A stretch of DNA of 64,000 bases from Mycolicibacterium thermoresistibile (GCF_900187065.1 NZ_LT906483.1:868001-932000); one strand, 5' to 3'; positions 7,278-16,472 are shown, counted from the stretch's first letter. Program-made: numbers and translations. The notes: generated by a model from the letters alone, not told the origin.

Positions 7278-8834
7278 ATGATGGCCACGATCGGTGTGCC
7301 GCCGTGCGCAACGGCGCTCACCCCCACGGATTTTCTGCGCCGCTCGGCGACGATCTTCCCCGACCGTGTCGCCGTCATCGACGGGGCTGATCGGACCAGC
7401 TACATCGGGTGGTATCACCGGGTGCGGCGGATGGCAGGCCTGTTGCGCAAGTGCGGCGTTCAGCAGGGCGACTGCGTCGCGGTCCTCGCGCCGAACACCT
7501 CGATGCTCCTCGACGCGCACTACGGCGTTCCGATGGCTGGTGCCGTACTGCTCACGCTCAACATCCGACTGACCGTCGAGGACCTGACCTACATCAGCCG
7601 GCACGCCGGGGCGAAGGCTGTCCTCTTCGATGACAGCCTTGCCCACATCGCGGCTCAATTGCCGATCCCGATCCAGCTCAGCGCCACGGAGTATCGCCGT
7701 CGGGTCGCCGACGCGCCGGAGGTCGAGCACCAGGTCGACGACGAACTCGCGTTGTTGTCGCTGAATTACACCTCCGGGACGACCGGGCGACCACGGGGCG
7801 TGATGTACCACCATCGCGGAGCCTACCTGCAGGCACTGGCCACCGCATACCACTCGGGGTTGTCGCCGCAGACCGTACACCTGTGGACGTTGCCGATGTT
7901 CCACTGTCACGGATGGTCGTTCACCTGGTCGGTCACCGCTGCCGGCGGGACACACGTCTGCCTGCCGAAAGTCGAGCCGTCCGCGATCTGGCGACACCTT
8001 CACGACGATGGTGTCAACAGCCTCAACGCCGCCCCCACCGTGCTGATAGATCTCGCCTCGCACCATGATGCCCGTCGAGTCGCCCACGGAGTGCGTGTGG
8101 GCACCGGTGGTGCGCCGCCGTCGCCCACCCTGCTCCAGCGCCTCAGCGAACTGGGTTTCGACATCACGCACTATTACGGGCTCACCGAAACCTATGGGCC
8201 GGCGGTTATCTGCGAGTTTCCCGCCGAACGGGCTGACTCGCCCATGATCGAACAGGCGCGGTTCAAGGCGCGTCAGGGCAACTGCAACATCGTCGGACAG
8301 CCACTGCGGGTGGTCGACGACCGAGGTGACGATGTGCCCGCCGACGCGACCACCATGGGCGAAATCGTGATCAGAGGAAACACCGTCGCCACCGGTTACT
8401 ACCGAGACGAAGAGGCGACTCGGGAGGCATTCGGCTCAGGCTGGTTCCGCACCGGCGACCTCGGCGTCATGCACCCCGACAACTACGTCGAACTCCGTGA
8501 CCGGGCCAAGGACGTCATCATCTCCGGAGGCGAGAACATCTCGTCCGTGGAAGTCGAACAGGTCCTGGACACCCATCCAGCGGTGCGCGAATGTGCTGTC
8601 GTCGCAGGGCCACATCCCCGATGGGGCGAGGTGCCGGTGGCCTTCGTCGACTTGGAACCCGGCGCGAACGCGACCGTCGAGGATCTGATCGCCTACGCCC
8701 GCACACGTCTCCCCGGATTCAAGACGCCCAAGACCGTGTATATCGGGCCGCTACCGAAAACCGGCACCGGCAAGATCCAGAAGTTCCGGCTCCGAGACCG
8801 GGCGCGTCATGGCAAATATTCATCCGACGTTTAA
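7278..8834 (+). CDS. AMP-dependent acyl-CoA synthetase
   Basis: 518 residues, adenylate-forming superfamily. The phosphate-binding motif YTSGTTGRPRGV is at 164-175, followed by HYYGLTETYGPA and TGDLGVMHPDNYVELRDRAK. The C-terminal 'PKTGTGKIQKFRLRDRAR' carries the Lys that completes adenylation. The ATG at 7278 follows AGGCAGGTGG, 17 bases after the dehydrogenase stop. An open frame continues upstream but overlaps the dehydrogenase gene and does not encode this family's N-terminus. It activates a carboxylic acid to its CoA ester, presumably the acid made by the downstream aldehyde dehydrogenase. Confidence 0.93.
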   Translation: MMATIGVPPCATALTPTDFLRRSATIFPDRVAVIDGADRTSYIGWYHRVRRMAGLLRKCGVQQGDCVAVLAPNTSMLLDAHYGVPMAGAVLLTLNIRLTVEDLTYISRHAGAKAVLFDDSLAHIAAQLPIPIQLSATEYRRRVADAPEVEHQVDDELALLSLNYTSGTTGRPRGVMYHHRGAYLQALATAYHSGLSPQTVHLWTLPMFHCHGWSFTWSVTAAGGTHVCLPKVEPSAIWRHLHDDGVNSLNAAPTVLIDLASHHDARRVAHGVRVGTGGAPPSPTLLQRLSELGFDITHYYGLTETYGPAVICEFPAERADSPMIEQARFKARQGNCNIVGQPLRVVDDRGDDVPADATTMGEIVIRGNTVATGYYRDEEATREAFGSGWFRTGDLGVMHPDNYVELRDRAKDVIISGGENISSVEVEQVLDTHPAVRECAVVAGPHPRWGEVPVAFVDLEPGANATVEDLIAYARTRLPGFKTPKTVYIGPLPKTGTGKIQKFRLRDRARHGKYSSDV

Positions 8835-8869
8835 ATAACGACGACAGCCTGGTCAAACACGTTGACGTG

Positions 8870-8886
8870 TAAACATCTGATGTTTA
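8870..8886. promoter_or_regulatory. Perfect 17-bp palindrome before the aldehyde dehydrogenase
   Basis: TAAACATCTGATGTTTA is a perfect palindrome around a central T, 72-88 bases before the start at 8958. A half-site GACGTTTAA occurs at 8826-8834. Spacing and shape resemble 2028-2044 and 2900-2917, so it is a candidate GntR operator controlling the aldehyde dehydrogenase/GMC pair. Confidence 0.5.
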
Positions 8887-8957
8887 ACGTTAGGCGTGGC
8901 ACGCGTCACAGACACGACCCGCCCGCCCGGCGGGCCCAAGCCCAGAAAGGGGCAGGT

Positions 8958-10424
8958 ATGGCAGTTGGCCCGGTCACCCGAGAGGCGATCCCGACGTGGG
9001 AGCAGGAGCTTTACATCGACGGGAAGCGCGTTCCAGGCGACGGACATCCGATTCGCGTGCCCAATCCGGCCACCGCTGCCCCGATCGCGACGGTCAACAG
9101 CGCCTCGGTCGCCCAACTCGACGCCGCGGTCGCAGCAGCACGACGGGCCTTCGACGAGGGGCCGTGGCCGCGGATGTCACCCAAGGAACGATCCGCGGCG
9201 TTACATCGGGTCGCCGACCGGCTCGAACAGCTCCACGCACCGCTCTCGGCAGCGCTGGTAGAGGAGGTCGGAACTCCGATCACCCTGGCGACCACCCTCC
9301 AGGCGCAGCTACCGGTGCAGGTGCTGCGGGAGTATGCCGACGCGGCAGCAGATATCGGCGTCACGCACCTCGGGCCACACTTCGATCCGGTACCCAGTTC
9401 GAGCTATGTGGCGCGGCGTCCCATGGGAGTCGCTGCCGTCATCGCCGCCTACAACTTCCCGATCCTGCTCGCGATCCGTTCCGCGGGCGCCGCTCTCGCC
9501 GCAGGATGCACCGTGGTGCTGTTGCCCAGCCCCCGGACGCCGCTGACCACGTTGTTGCTGCACGACATCTTCAGCGATCTCCCGCCCGGCACCGTCAACA
9601 CCGTCGTCGGCGGGCCGGAGATCGGCCGGCACCTGACCACCCATCCCGGCGTCGAGAAGGTCGCCTTCACCGGCTCCATGGCGGTCGGCGCGCAGATCAT
9701 GCGGCAGGCCGCCGACACCGCGAAGTCGTTGTCGCTGGAACTCGGGGACAAATCCCCCGCGGTCGTTCTCCCGGACGCGGACCTCGCAGAGCAGCTGCCC
9801 GGCATACTGCTCGGATACCTCGCAAACTCGGGTCAGAGTTGCGGTGCGACAACGCGTTTGATCGTCCCTCGGGAAAAGGTCGAGGAGTTCATCGCCGGGA
9901 GTCAGGCCTTCATCGAGGGCGTGCTCGTCGGCGACCCCTGGGATCCTGCCACCGTGATCGGGCCGCTCATCAGGCCCGAACACCGCGATTTCGTCCGCAG
10001 TCACGTCGAGAAGGCGATCCGGAACGGTGCCGACGTCATCGCCCGCGGCCGCAGCGTCGACGCGCTCCCCGGCTGGTATCACGAACCGGTGCTGCTCGCC
10101 GGTGTCGACAGTCGGGCGGAGATCGCTCAGCAGGAACTGTTCGGTCCGGTGGCCGTGCTGCTGGTCTACGACGATGTCGAAGAGGCCGTGAAACTCGCCA
10201 ACGACACACCGTACGGCCTGCACGGGAAAGTGTTCACCGCCGACGTCCGCGCCGGGCTGGAGGTTGCGGCCCGAATCCGGGCCGGCAGCGTCCAGGTCAA
10301 CGGAGGAGGATTCCGCGCGGACGCCCCGTTCGGCGGAATGAAGGCCAGCGGAATCGGCCGCGAGTACGGCATGTGGGGCATTCAAGAATTCTCCGAAGTT
10401 CAACACATCCAATGGGCGTGGTGA
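8958..10424 (+). CDS. Aldehyde dehydrogenase family protein
   Basis: 488 residues, the usual length. The catalytic Cys295 sits in SGQSCGATTR and the general-base Glu261 in LELGDKSP; Asn166 (YNFP) would form the oxyanion hole, and PFGGMKASGIGREYG is near the C-terminus. The KPSE-type NAD(P) ribose-binding stretch reads LLPSPRTP here, so the usual Lys and Glu are missing and cofactor use may be atypical. The ATG follows AGAAAGGGGCAGG. The stop overlaps the start of the GMC gene (TGATG). The likely role is oxidation of the aldehyde made by the GMC enzyme to an acid for the adjacent acyl-CoA synthetase. Confidence 0.92.
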   Translation: MAVGPVTREAIPTWEQELYIDGKRVPGDGHPIRVPNPATAAPIATVNSASVAQLDAAVAAARRAFDEGPWPRMSPKERSAALHRVADRLEQLHAPLSAALVEEVGTPITLATTLQAQLPVQVLREYADAAADIGVTHLGPHFDPVPSSSYVARRPMGVAAVIAAYNFPILLAIRSAGAALAAGCTVVLLPSPRTPLTTLLLHDIFSDLPPGTVNTVVGGPEIGRHLTTHPGVEKVAFTGSMAVGAQIMRQAADTAKSLSLELGDKSPAVVLPDADLAEQLPGILLGYLANSGQSCGATTRLIVPREKVEEFIAGSQAFIEGVLVGDPWDPATVIGPLIRPEHRDFVRSHVEKAIRNGADVIARGRSVDALPGWYHEPVLLAGVDSRAEIAQQELFGPVAVLLVYDDVEEAVKLANDTPYGLHGKVFTADVRAGLEVAARIRAGSVQVNGGGFRADAPFGGMKASGIGREYGMWGIQEFSEVQHIQWAW

Positions 10425-12073
10425 TGATGGGTCGCAGAAGCAATTTGCATGACTACATCGTGGTCGGCGCCGGATCGTCCGGGTGTACGGTCGCGGGTCG
10501 GCTCGCCGAGGGGAAGCGACACAGCGTTCTGGTGCTGGAGGCCGGGGGGAGTGACCTCTCGCCATTCATCCGGATACCGGCGGGCCTGATGAGAGTGAAT
10601 CCGAGGAACTACTGGCATTTCCGACTCGAGCCGGACCCCACCCGCAACGGCGCGGTGGACACCTGGGCTGCCGGCAGGGTGGTGGGCGGCGGCAGCTCGG
10701 TCAACGCCATGCTGTGGGTGCGAGGAAACCGAGCCGACTTCGATACCTGGGCCAAACTGGGAGCGCAGGGCTGGGACTACGAATCACTACTGCCCGCCAT
10801 GCGGTCCCTGGAAACCTGGGAAGGCGGTGCCGATCGATATCGCGGCGGCACCGGACCGCAGCACGTGTCCCGCATCCGGCTGCACCATCCGCTGGTTCAG
10901 AAATGGCTCACCGGCGCGGCCCAGACGGGTATGCCGATTCTCGCCGATTACAACGGTGAGTCCCAGTTCGGGGCCGCGTGGTCACAGTTGTCGCAGAAGA
11001 ACGGTCTGCGACACAGCGCGGCCCAGGCATTCCTGGCGCCGGCCCGACGTCGTGGTGAAGTCGATGTCGAGTCGCATGCGGTGGTGGACAAGGTGATCAT
11101 CGAAAACGGGCGGGCAGTGGGGGTGGAGTACGTCAGGCGCGGCACCCGCAAGGTTGCCTACGCGGCCAAGGAGGTCATCCTCAGCGCCGGCGCGCTCTGT
11201 TCGCCGTTGATTCTGCTGCGTTCGGGTATCGGTCCGGCCGAAGAATTGCGTGACCACGGGATCGACGTGATCGCCGACCTTCCGGGAGTGGGTCGCAACC
11301 TGCAAGAGCATCCCGCCATCACCATGACTTTCACCGTCACCGACCGGACCCTGAACCAGGAACTCACTCCGCTGTCGATCCTCAAGGGCGCGTTCGACTT
11401 CGTGCTTCGTCGACGGGGTCCGGCAACGGCGCCGTTGTCGCATGCGATGCTCTTCGGTCCTCCGCTGGAGCCCGAAGGCTGGCCGCAGTACCACGTGCTG
11501 ATGGCCCCGTTGGGCACCGAACAAGAGAAGCCGCACGCCACCCAGGAGGAGGCGGAGCAGAACCGCTACGACAAACAGAACGTGTCACTCTCACGCAACT
11601 CGATCGTCAGTGCGTTCATGTCGCCGCTGCATCCCCGCGGGCGCGGCACCGTCCGACTGGGTTCGCCGGATGTCGACGCCACACCGGTGATCGAACATCC
11701 CATGCTCGCTGATGAACGCGATGTGGTTGATCTGACTGCTGCCGGCCGTAAGGTTCGTGAGATCTTCCAGTCGCCGGCGATGCGGCCGCACGTCATCGCC
11801 GAGAACGCACCGAGCCGCGGAGTGGAGACCGACGATGAGTGGGCGGAGTTCATCCGTAACCACTGCTTCGGCGGATCGCACTGGGTGGGAACCGCGAGAA
11901 TGGGAGCCGACTCAGACCCGGATGCCGTTGTCGACCCCCAACTTCGGGTACGCGGTGTTTCCGGTCTCCGAGTGGCCGATGCCTCGGTGATGCCGACCCT
12001 CACGAGCGGTAACACCAACGCGCCCTGTGTGTTGATCGGCGAGAAAGCCGCTGAGCTGATCCGGGGTCGATAG
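10424..12073 (+). CDS. GMC-family flavin oxidoreductase (choline dehydrogenase-like)
   Basis: 549 residues. The FAD Rossmann motif GAGSSG is at 15-20 in a VVGAGSSGCTVAGRLAE context, followed by the second FAD segment 'GGGSSVNAMLWVRGNRADFD'. The C-terminal catalytic region has GGSHWVGTARMG (His) and 'PTLTSGNTNAPCVLIGEKAA' (Asn at the usual second His position of this subgroup). Members oxidise primary alcohols to aldehydes. The ATG at 10424 overlaps the aldehyde dehydrogenase stop; ATGs at 10412 and 10427 are also in frame. It is the last gene of the plus-strand cluster and convergent with the gene that follows. Confidence 0.93.
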   Translation: MMGRRSNLHDYIVVGAGSSGCTVAGRLAEGKRHSVLVLEAGGSDLSPFIRIPAGLMRVNPRNYWHFRLEPDPTRNGAVDTWAAGRVVGGGSSVNAMLWVRGNRADFDTWAKLGAQGWDYESLLPAMRSLETWEGGADRYRGGTGPQHVSRIRLHHPLVQKWLTGAAQTGMPILADYNGESQFGAAWSQLSQKNGLRHSAAQAFLAPARRRGEVDVESHAVVDKVIIENGRAVGVEYVRRGTRKVAYAAKEVILSAGALCSPLILLRSGIGPAEELRDHGIDVIADLPGVGRNLQEHPAITMTFTVTDRTLNQELTPLSILKGAFDFVLRRRGPATAPLSHAMLFGPPLEPEGWPQYHVLMAPLGTEQEKPHATQEEAEQNRYDKQNVSLSRNSIVSAFMSPLHPRGRGTVRLGSPDVDATPVIEHPMLADERDVVDLTAAGRKVREIFQSPAMRPHVIAENAPSRGVETDDEWAEFIRNHCFGGSHWVGTARMGADSDPDAVVDPQLRVRGVSGLRVADASVMPTLTSGNTNAPCVLIGEKAAELIRGR

Positions 12074-12087
12074 TTTGCGTCCGCCCC

Positions 12088-12437
12088 TCACCCCGGCGAC
12101 ACGATGTTGCCGAGCCCGGGCAGTTGCTGTTCGGCTCCCCGGACCGGTAGGTGACCCGGATACCGATCCCGGCCGCGACGATCAGGCCGGCGGACTCGAC
12201 CGTGATCTCGTTGTGCACTCCCGACGCCGTCAGCGCGGTGGTGTGTCCGGTGACCGTCGCCGTGTTGGTGTCGCCGCCGACGGACACGGTGCAGTCGTCG
12301 CTCTCGATGGTGTGCGTCTCACCCTGCCTGTGAACACTGACCCGCTCACCCGGGGCGGCTAGTCGAACCACCGGCGGCGCCCCGCTGTCCGCGCAGCGGC
12401 TACCGCGGCCGATCCACCGCATAGGTGCCGGCGTCAT
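12088..12437 (-). pseudogene. DUF3060-like gene with probable 1-bp deletion
   Basis: The frame from ATG 12437 encodes the DUF3060 beta-repeat pattern (GETHTIESDDCTVSVGG, then TNTATVTGHTTALTASGVHN and an ITVESAG segment) up to VTYRSG. There it runs into Arg-rich sequence and overlaps the GMC gene tail. Adding one base to the G run at 12137-12140 restores a family-like ending (LPGLGNIVSPG) and a stop at 12088-12090, clear of the neighbour. So this is either a genuine frameshift or a sequencing error in a homopolymer. No signal peptide is visible, and the start lies inside the end of the DUF4333 gene. The function of the family is unknown; members are exported mycobacterial proteins. Confidence 0.6.
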
Positions 12438-13101
12438 CCTGGAACACCACGAGCACTCTGCGGGTCTTGCCGTCGACCACCGCGTCGCAGAAGAACTCCG
12501 CCCCGGCCCGCACCACCGGATCCTTGCCGCCGTTGCAGCGGACCGAGGTCAGCCCGTCGACCCCGTAACCGTCGATCGGGTCGAGCAGGATCTCGGCGAC
12601 GTCCCGCTCCACATCCGACACGTCGAGAACGTTGTCACGCACCGGATTCATCGTGGACAAGCCGACTCCGAGTGCCATCCCGCCGGCCAGCACCACCGCG
12701 ACACCGGCGGCGAGCCGGCCCGGCGACACAGTGCGGCGGGTCTTCCTACCGGGCGGGGGAGCGGCCGGGGCCGGCGGCTGCGTGATCGTCCGCACCGGCC
12801 GGCGGGATGCGTCGCCCCGCGACGGCGCAGCGGGACCGGGGGACGGGGACGGCCGGGACGGCCGGGTCGGCCGACGTGGCATCGGCGGCGGTTCGCGGTT
12901 CACGGTGCGCCACCACGGCTCCCCGGCCCCCGACGCGGGCGGGGGTCCCGGGCGCCGGGGCGGCACGGGAGGGGGACGGCGCACAGGCGGGACCGGCGGC
13001 GCCGGCGGCCGTCGGAACTCCACCGTCGGATCGTCGGGGCGGGCCCACCGCGCCCGGTCCCGTCCGTCGCGCGGGCCGGTCACCGGTACCTCCGCCGACA
13101 C
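12400..13101 (-). CDS. DUF4333-domain membrane protein
   Basis: About 233 residues from the GTG at 13101, 13 bases after the metallopeptidase stop. A long Pro/Arg-rich cytoplasmic N-terminus (about 1-135) is followed by one membrane segment ('LAAGVAVVLAGGMALGVGLS'). The extracellular DUF4333-like domain has two cysteines (SVRCNGG and EFFCDAVVDG) that can form a disulphide. Such domains are common in mycobacterial envelope proteins; the function is unknown. The order kinase-metallopeptidase-DUF4333 on one strand suggests an envelope-related operon. Confidence 0.75.
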   Translation of the reverse strand: MSAEVPVTGPRDGRDRARWARPDDPTVEFRRPPAPPVPPVRRPPPVPPRRPGPPPASGAGEPWWRTVNREPPPMPRRPTRPSRPSPSPGPAAPSRGDASRRPVRTITQPPAPAAPPPGRKTRRTVSPGRLAAGVAVVLAGGMALGVGLSTMNPVRDNVLDVSDVERDVAEILLDPIDGYGVDGLTSVRCNGGKDPVVRAGAEFFCDAVVDGKTRRVLVVFQDDAGTYAVDRPR

Positions 13102-13114
13102 CCGGGACCCGCCG

Positions 13115-14593
13115 TCACGGGAACCTCCGGAAGCAGTCGTCGACGTCCCCGGCCAGCCCGGACCGGAACGCCGAGATCCGGGTGAAACCCGACGGCACCA
13201 CCCCACCGTTGACGTCGCTGGCCACCACCCCGTTGGTGAGGATCCCCGATACCGCCTCGTCGAGGTCGCCGGTGCCCAGCGTCAACGCCAGATCGTTGCG
13301 CTCGGCCATCTGATGCTGGGCCACCCCGGTCAGACACGCGGTGCGCATCGCGGCGACCCCGGACTCCAGGCCCACACCCCGCTCCTGCTGCACCGCAAGC
13401 ACATAACGCGACACCACCACCGACAGTGCGGTGTTGTCGCCCTGCAGCAGCACCTGCTGGCTCTCGTCGGCCGGGGTGCCGATCCGCCGCAGCGCGGCGA
13501 GATCGACGCTGACCGTGTTGCTGTCCGGGCAGTACCGCGCGGGCAGCCCGTCGGGCAGCGGGCAGCCGGACTGGTCGACCTCCAGCGCGGGCGGCGCCGC
13601 CGGGGCGAAGATGACGTCGAGCACCTCCATCAGCGACTTCACCGTGTTCTCGGTGATCCGCAGATCGCTGGCCGGGATGCCGGAGTGGAACAGCAACGAG
13701 GAAAGCTCACCGCGCCGCTGCTCGATATCGTCGAAATCGATCGCCGCGCAGGCTTCCGCACCCACATCGAAACCCTGTTGCAGGGCGCTGACCCGGTCCA
13801 GCGCGGTGCCGTGCGCCTCGGACGGCGGCACCAGCAACCGCACCACCGAGATCGGGTCGCGCATCGCGATCGCCCCGGCGATCACCCGGTCCAGATCGCC
13901 GGTGGTGTTCAGGGTGAACCGCGGGGAGTGCCCCTCGGCCACCCAGCGCAGATAGGTGCCGGCCAGACAATCCGCCTGCTGCTCCCCGATCAACGTCGGG
14001 GTGTCGGCGTCGACGAGCCGGGCCTGCACCTGCACCGCGTGGCCGTACTCGTGGGCCAGCACCCCGTTGACCGCCATCACCCCGAAGAACGTATTGGCCA
14101 CCGGCAGCAGGTATTCGCGGTCCCACACCAGCACGTCCCGGGTGCGGCAGTAGGCGGCGTTGTACCTCAGTTCGGCCGCCTCGGCCCCGCACACCGCGGG
14201 GCTGCTCGGATCCGACGGGTCGATCGACACCAGCGTCTGCACCGGTGCGAAGGTGCCGGAGAACGCCTCGGGATAGTGCTGCGACCAGAAGTCCTCGATG
14301 TCCTCGATGGCCAGCAGCGCCGACCGGTCGATCTCGCCGCCGTCGGAGTTGGTCACCCGCGCCGTCGACCCGGGCAGCGGCACCCGGGGCCCGCTCGGCC
14401 CGTCGGTGGTGGGCAGCCCGGCCACCCGGAACGGGTCGTAGCGCATCGACACCGCGCGCCCGTCGAGGACATAGCGCTGACCGCAGCCGGTGCCCGCCAG
14501 CACACACAGCACCACCACCGCCAACGCCACCGGAATTCTCGCCCACCGGACGGCGCCGCGCTGCGCGGACCGCAGGGTGGCTGTGGTGGGCAT
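13115..14593 (-). CDS. Exported neutral zinc metallopeptidase
   Basis: 492 residues. A hydrophobic N-terminal segment (about 19-36, PVALAVVVLCVLAGTGC) acts as signal or anchor; the Cys at 37 is in a poor lipobox context. The zinc site is HEYGH at 181-185 within GVLAHEYGHAVQVQ, as in the YpfJ/neutral zinc metallopeptidase family, followed by an acidic region with 'GEQQADCLAGTYLRWVAEGH' whose Glu is the expected third ligand. Mycobacterial lipoprotein peptidases such as LpqM belong to this type, but identity is not claimed. It lies 15 bases after the kinase stop on the same strand. Confidence 0.85.
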   Translation of the reverse strand: MPTTATLRSAQRGAVRWARIPVALAVVVLCVLAGTGCGQRYVLDGRAVSMRYDPFRVAGLPTTDGPSGPRVPLPGSTARVTNSDGGEIDRSALLAIEDIEDFWSQHYPEAFSGTFAPVQTLVSIDPSDPSSPAVCGAEAAELRYNAAYCRTRDVLVWDREYLLPVANTFFGVMAVNGVLAHEYGHAVQVQARLVDADTPTLIGEQQADCLAGTYLRWVAEGHSPRFTLNTTGDLDRVIAGAIAMRDPISVVRLLVPPSEAHGTALDRVSALQQGFDVGAEACAAIDFDDIEQRRGELSSLLFHSGIPASDLRITENTVKSLMEVLDVIFAPAAPPALEVDQSGCPLPDGLPARYCPDSNTVSVDLAALRRIGTPADESQQVLLQGDNTALSVVVSRYVLAVQQERGVGLESGVAAMRTACLTGVAQHQMAERNDLALTLGTGDLDEAVSGILTNGVVASDVNGGVVPSGFTRISAFRSGLAGDVDDCFRRFP

Positions 14594-14608
14594 CGGTGAG
14601 AGATTCCG

Positions 14609-16243
14609 TCAGTTGTGGGCAGTGCTTCCGCGTACCGGATGGGTGGTACTCACCAGCTTCGCATAGCAGTCGTTCCGGCCGAGGCCCTGCGCCCGGCACC
14701 ACGCCAGCGCACCGTCGGGGGTGGCGAACGTGACCGGCACGATCGTCACCCAGTAGTTCGGCGCGTCGAACGTCGACCAGTCACCCGACCACACCAACAC
14801 CGCGTCGTACCGCTGCCGCAGCAGCAGGTGCTCCTGCAACGTCAACGCGTTGTCCCAGGTCACACCCTTATCGACGATGCCCGGGCGTTTGGAGCTCAGC
14901 TGCGGCACCCACCGGTCGGCCAGCCGGTCGGCGACGAAAGCGCGGTCGCCGGCGGCCAGCCGGCGCAGCCGCTGCAGGCTGGCGGCCTCCGGACCGGGCT
15001 GGACCGACACCGACGCCGCCGGTCTCGTCGGAGGCGGCGGTGGCGGCGTCGCGGTCACCGTCTTGGTGGACGTGGTGACCGGCGCCGTCTGGATGATCGT
15101 GGTCGGCGCGAGCACGGTCGGCAGCTCCGGGGTCACGGCGACCGGCGCGGGCGTGTCCGGGCCGGGCGACATCAACAACCCGATCACCACGCCCGTCGCA
15201 CCCAGCAGCAACGCGATCCCGACCAGCGCCACCGGCACCATCCAGGTGCGTGCCGCCCCGGACTGCGCGGAGAGCGCGACCGTCGGGCCGGTGTCCTGCG
15301 GTCCCGACACGACCGGCCCCGACACGACCGGCCCCGCCGCAACCGGCCCCGCGGCAACCGGCCCCGCCGCAACCGGCGCGGCCATGGTGGCCGCCGCCGG
15401 ATCGACCCCGCCTGCGGAGGTCAGCGCGCGGCGGGCGGCGCGGGCCAACGCGCCGGCACTGCCGTACCGGTCATCGGGCTGCTTGGCCATGCCGCGGGCG
15501 ATCACCGCGTCCAGCGCCGCAGGCACCCGCGGATTGGCGGCACCGGCCGCCGGCGGAGGTGTGGAAAGGTGTGCGGCGATGAGGCTTTCGTGGCTGCCGG
15601 TGTCGAACGGGGTGTTCCCGGTGAGCGCCTCGTACAGCACACACGCCAGGGCGTAGATGTCGGTCGCCGGGGTGCACGGTTCGTCGTTGAACCGTTCCGG
15701 GGCCATGTAGGCCAGCGAGCCGATCTGGGTTCCCGCCAGGGTGAGCCGGCTGTCGCCCTGCATCGCGGCGATCCCGAAATCCACCAGATAGGCGAAGTCG
15801 GCGGGGGTGACGAGGATGTTGTGCGGCTTGACATCGCGGTGCACCAGACCCTCGGCGTGCGCGGCGTCCAACGCGTCGGCCACCTGCTGCACGATCTCCA
15901 CCGCGCGGTCCGGACCAAGCGGCCCGTCGGTGATCAGGTCGTGCAGGGTGCGCCCCTGCACCAACCGCATGTCGATGAACAGGTTGCCGTCGATCTCCCC
16001 CCAGTCGTGAATCGGGATGACATGCGGCTCCTGAAGGATCGCCGCGGCGTGCGACTCGCGCAGGAACCGGGTGCGGAACCGGTCGTCCCGGGCGTATTCG
16101 GCGCGCAGGATCTTCAACGCGACGGCACGACGCTTCTCGGTGTCGAACGCCTCATAGACCTCGCCCATGCCGCCCCGTCCGAGCAGCGCCGTCAGCTCGT
16201 ACTTCCCGAACCGCGTCCCGGCCCGGGACTCCGGCCCGCTCAT
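14609..16243 (-). CDS. Transmembrane Ser/Thr protein kinase (Pkn family)
   Basis: 544 residues. The Hanks-type kinase domain is at about 14-275: glycine loop GRGGMG (22-27), catalytic Lys44, HRD at 135-137, DFG at 155-157, and an activation loop ending GSLAYMAPERF. A low-complexity linker with five 5-residue repeats follows (AAGPV/VSGPV), then one membrane segment ('MVPVALVGIALLLGATGVVI') and a Thr/Pro-rich stalk. The extracellular domain has two Cys (WCRAQGLGRNDCYA). The ATG at 16243 starts MSGPESRAGTRFGKY; the longer upstream frame lacks support. It senses an unknown envelope signal and is probably co-transcribed with the metallopeptidase. Confidence 0.93.
   Translation of the reverse strand: MSGPESRAGTRFGKYELTALLGRGGMGEVYEAFDTEKRRAVALKILRAEYARDDRFRTRFLRESHAAAILQEPHVIPIHDWGEIDGNLFIDMRLVQGRTLHDLITDGPLGPDRAVEIVQQVADALDAAHAEGLVHRDVKPHNILVTPADFAYLVDFGIAAMQGDSRLTLAGTQIGSLAYMAPERFNDEPCTPATDIYALACVLYEALTGNTPFDTGSHESLIAAHLSTPPPAAGAANPRVPAALDAVIARGMAKQPDDRYGSAGALARAARRALTSAGGVDPAAATMAAPVAAGPVAAGPVAAGPVVSGPVVSGPQDTGPTVALSAQSGAARTWMVPVALVGIALLLGATGVVIGLLMSPGPDTPAPVAVTPELPTVLAPTTIIQTAPVTTSTKTVTATPPPPPPTRPAASVSVQPGPEAASLQRLRRLAAGDRAFVADRLADRWVPQLSSKRPGIVDKGVTWDNALTLQEHLLLRQRYDAVLVWSGDWSTFDAPNYWVTIVPVTFATPDGALAWCRAQGLGRNDCYAKLVSTTHPVRGSTAHN
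15303..15377. repeat. Five 15-bp tandem repeats in the kinase linker
   Basis: The units are CCCGACACGACCGGC (two copies) and CCCGCCGCAACCGGC-type (three copies). They encode the 5-residue repeat G-P-V-x-x in the cytoplasmic linker. The length is a multiple of three, so copy number can change without frameshift. Confidence 0.9.
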
Positions 16244-16472
16244 CGGTACCGTCCCGAGGAGCACGCCGGCAGCCCCGCCGGCGTGGTTGCTGCCTTCGGG
16301 ACCCGCGTACCGGTATCCCGTGATGAGAAGCGTCGAATGCTCGACATGTGGCCCCCCGAATATTTGCCTGTCGTCCGCACCATATCGCGGGGTACCGACA
16401 GCCGGACCCGGTTTCCGGCCCCGGTCGCTCATCGGGGGCCAGGGTCCGGCGGGCGGTGCGCATACTGGCGTC

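Noticed and set aside
8996..10423. Very long open frame running through the aldehyde dehydrogenase gene into the GMC gene
   Set aside because: The upstream part is out of frame with an intact aldehyde dehydrogenase and is Arg/Gly-rich. GMC homology starts only at about 10424.
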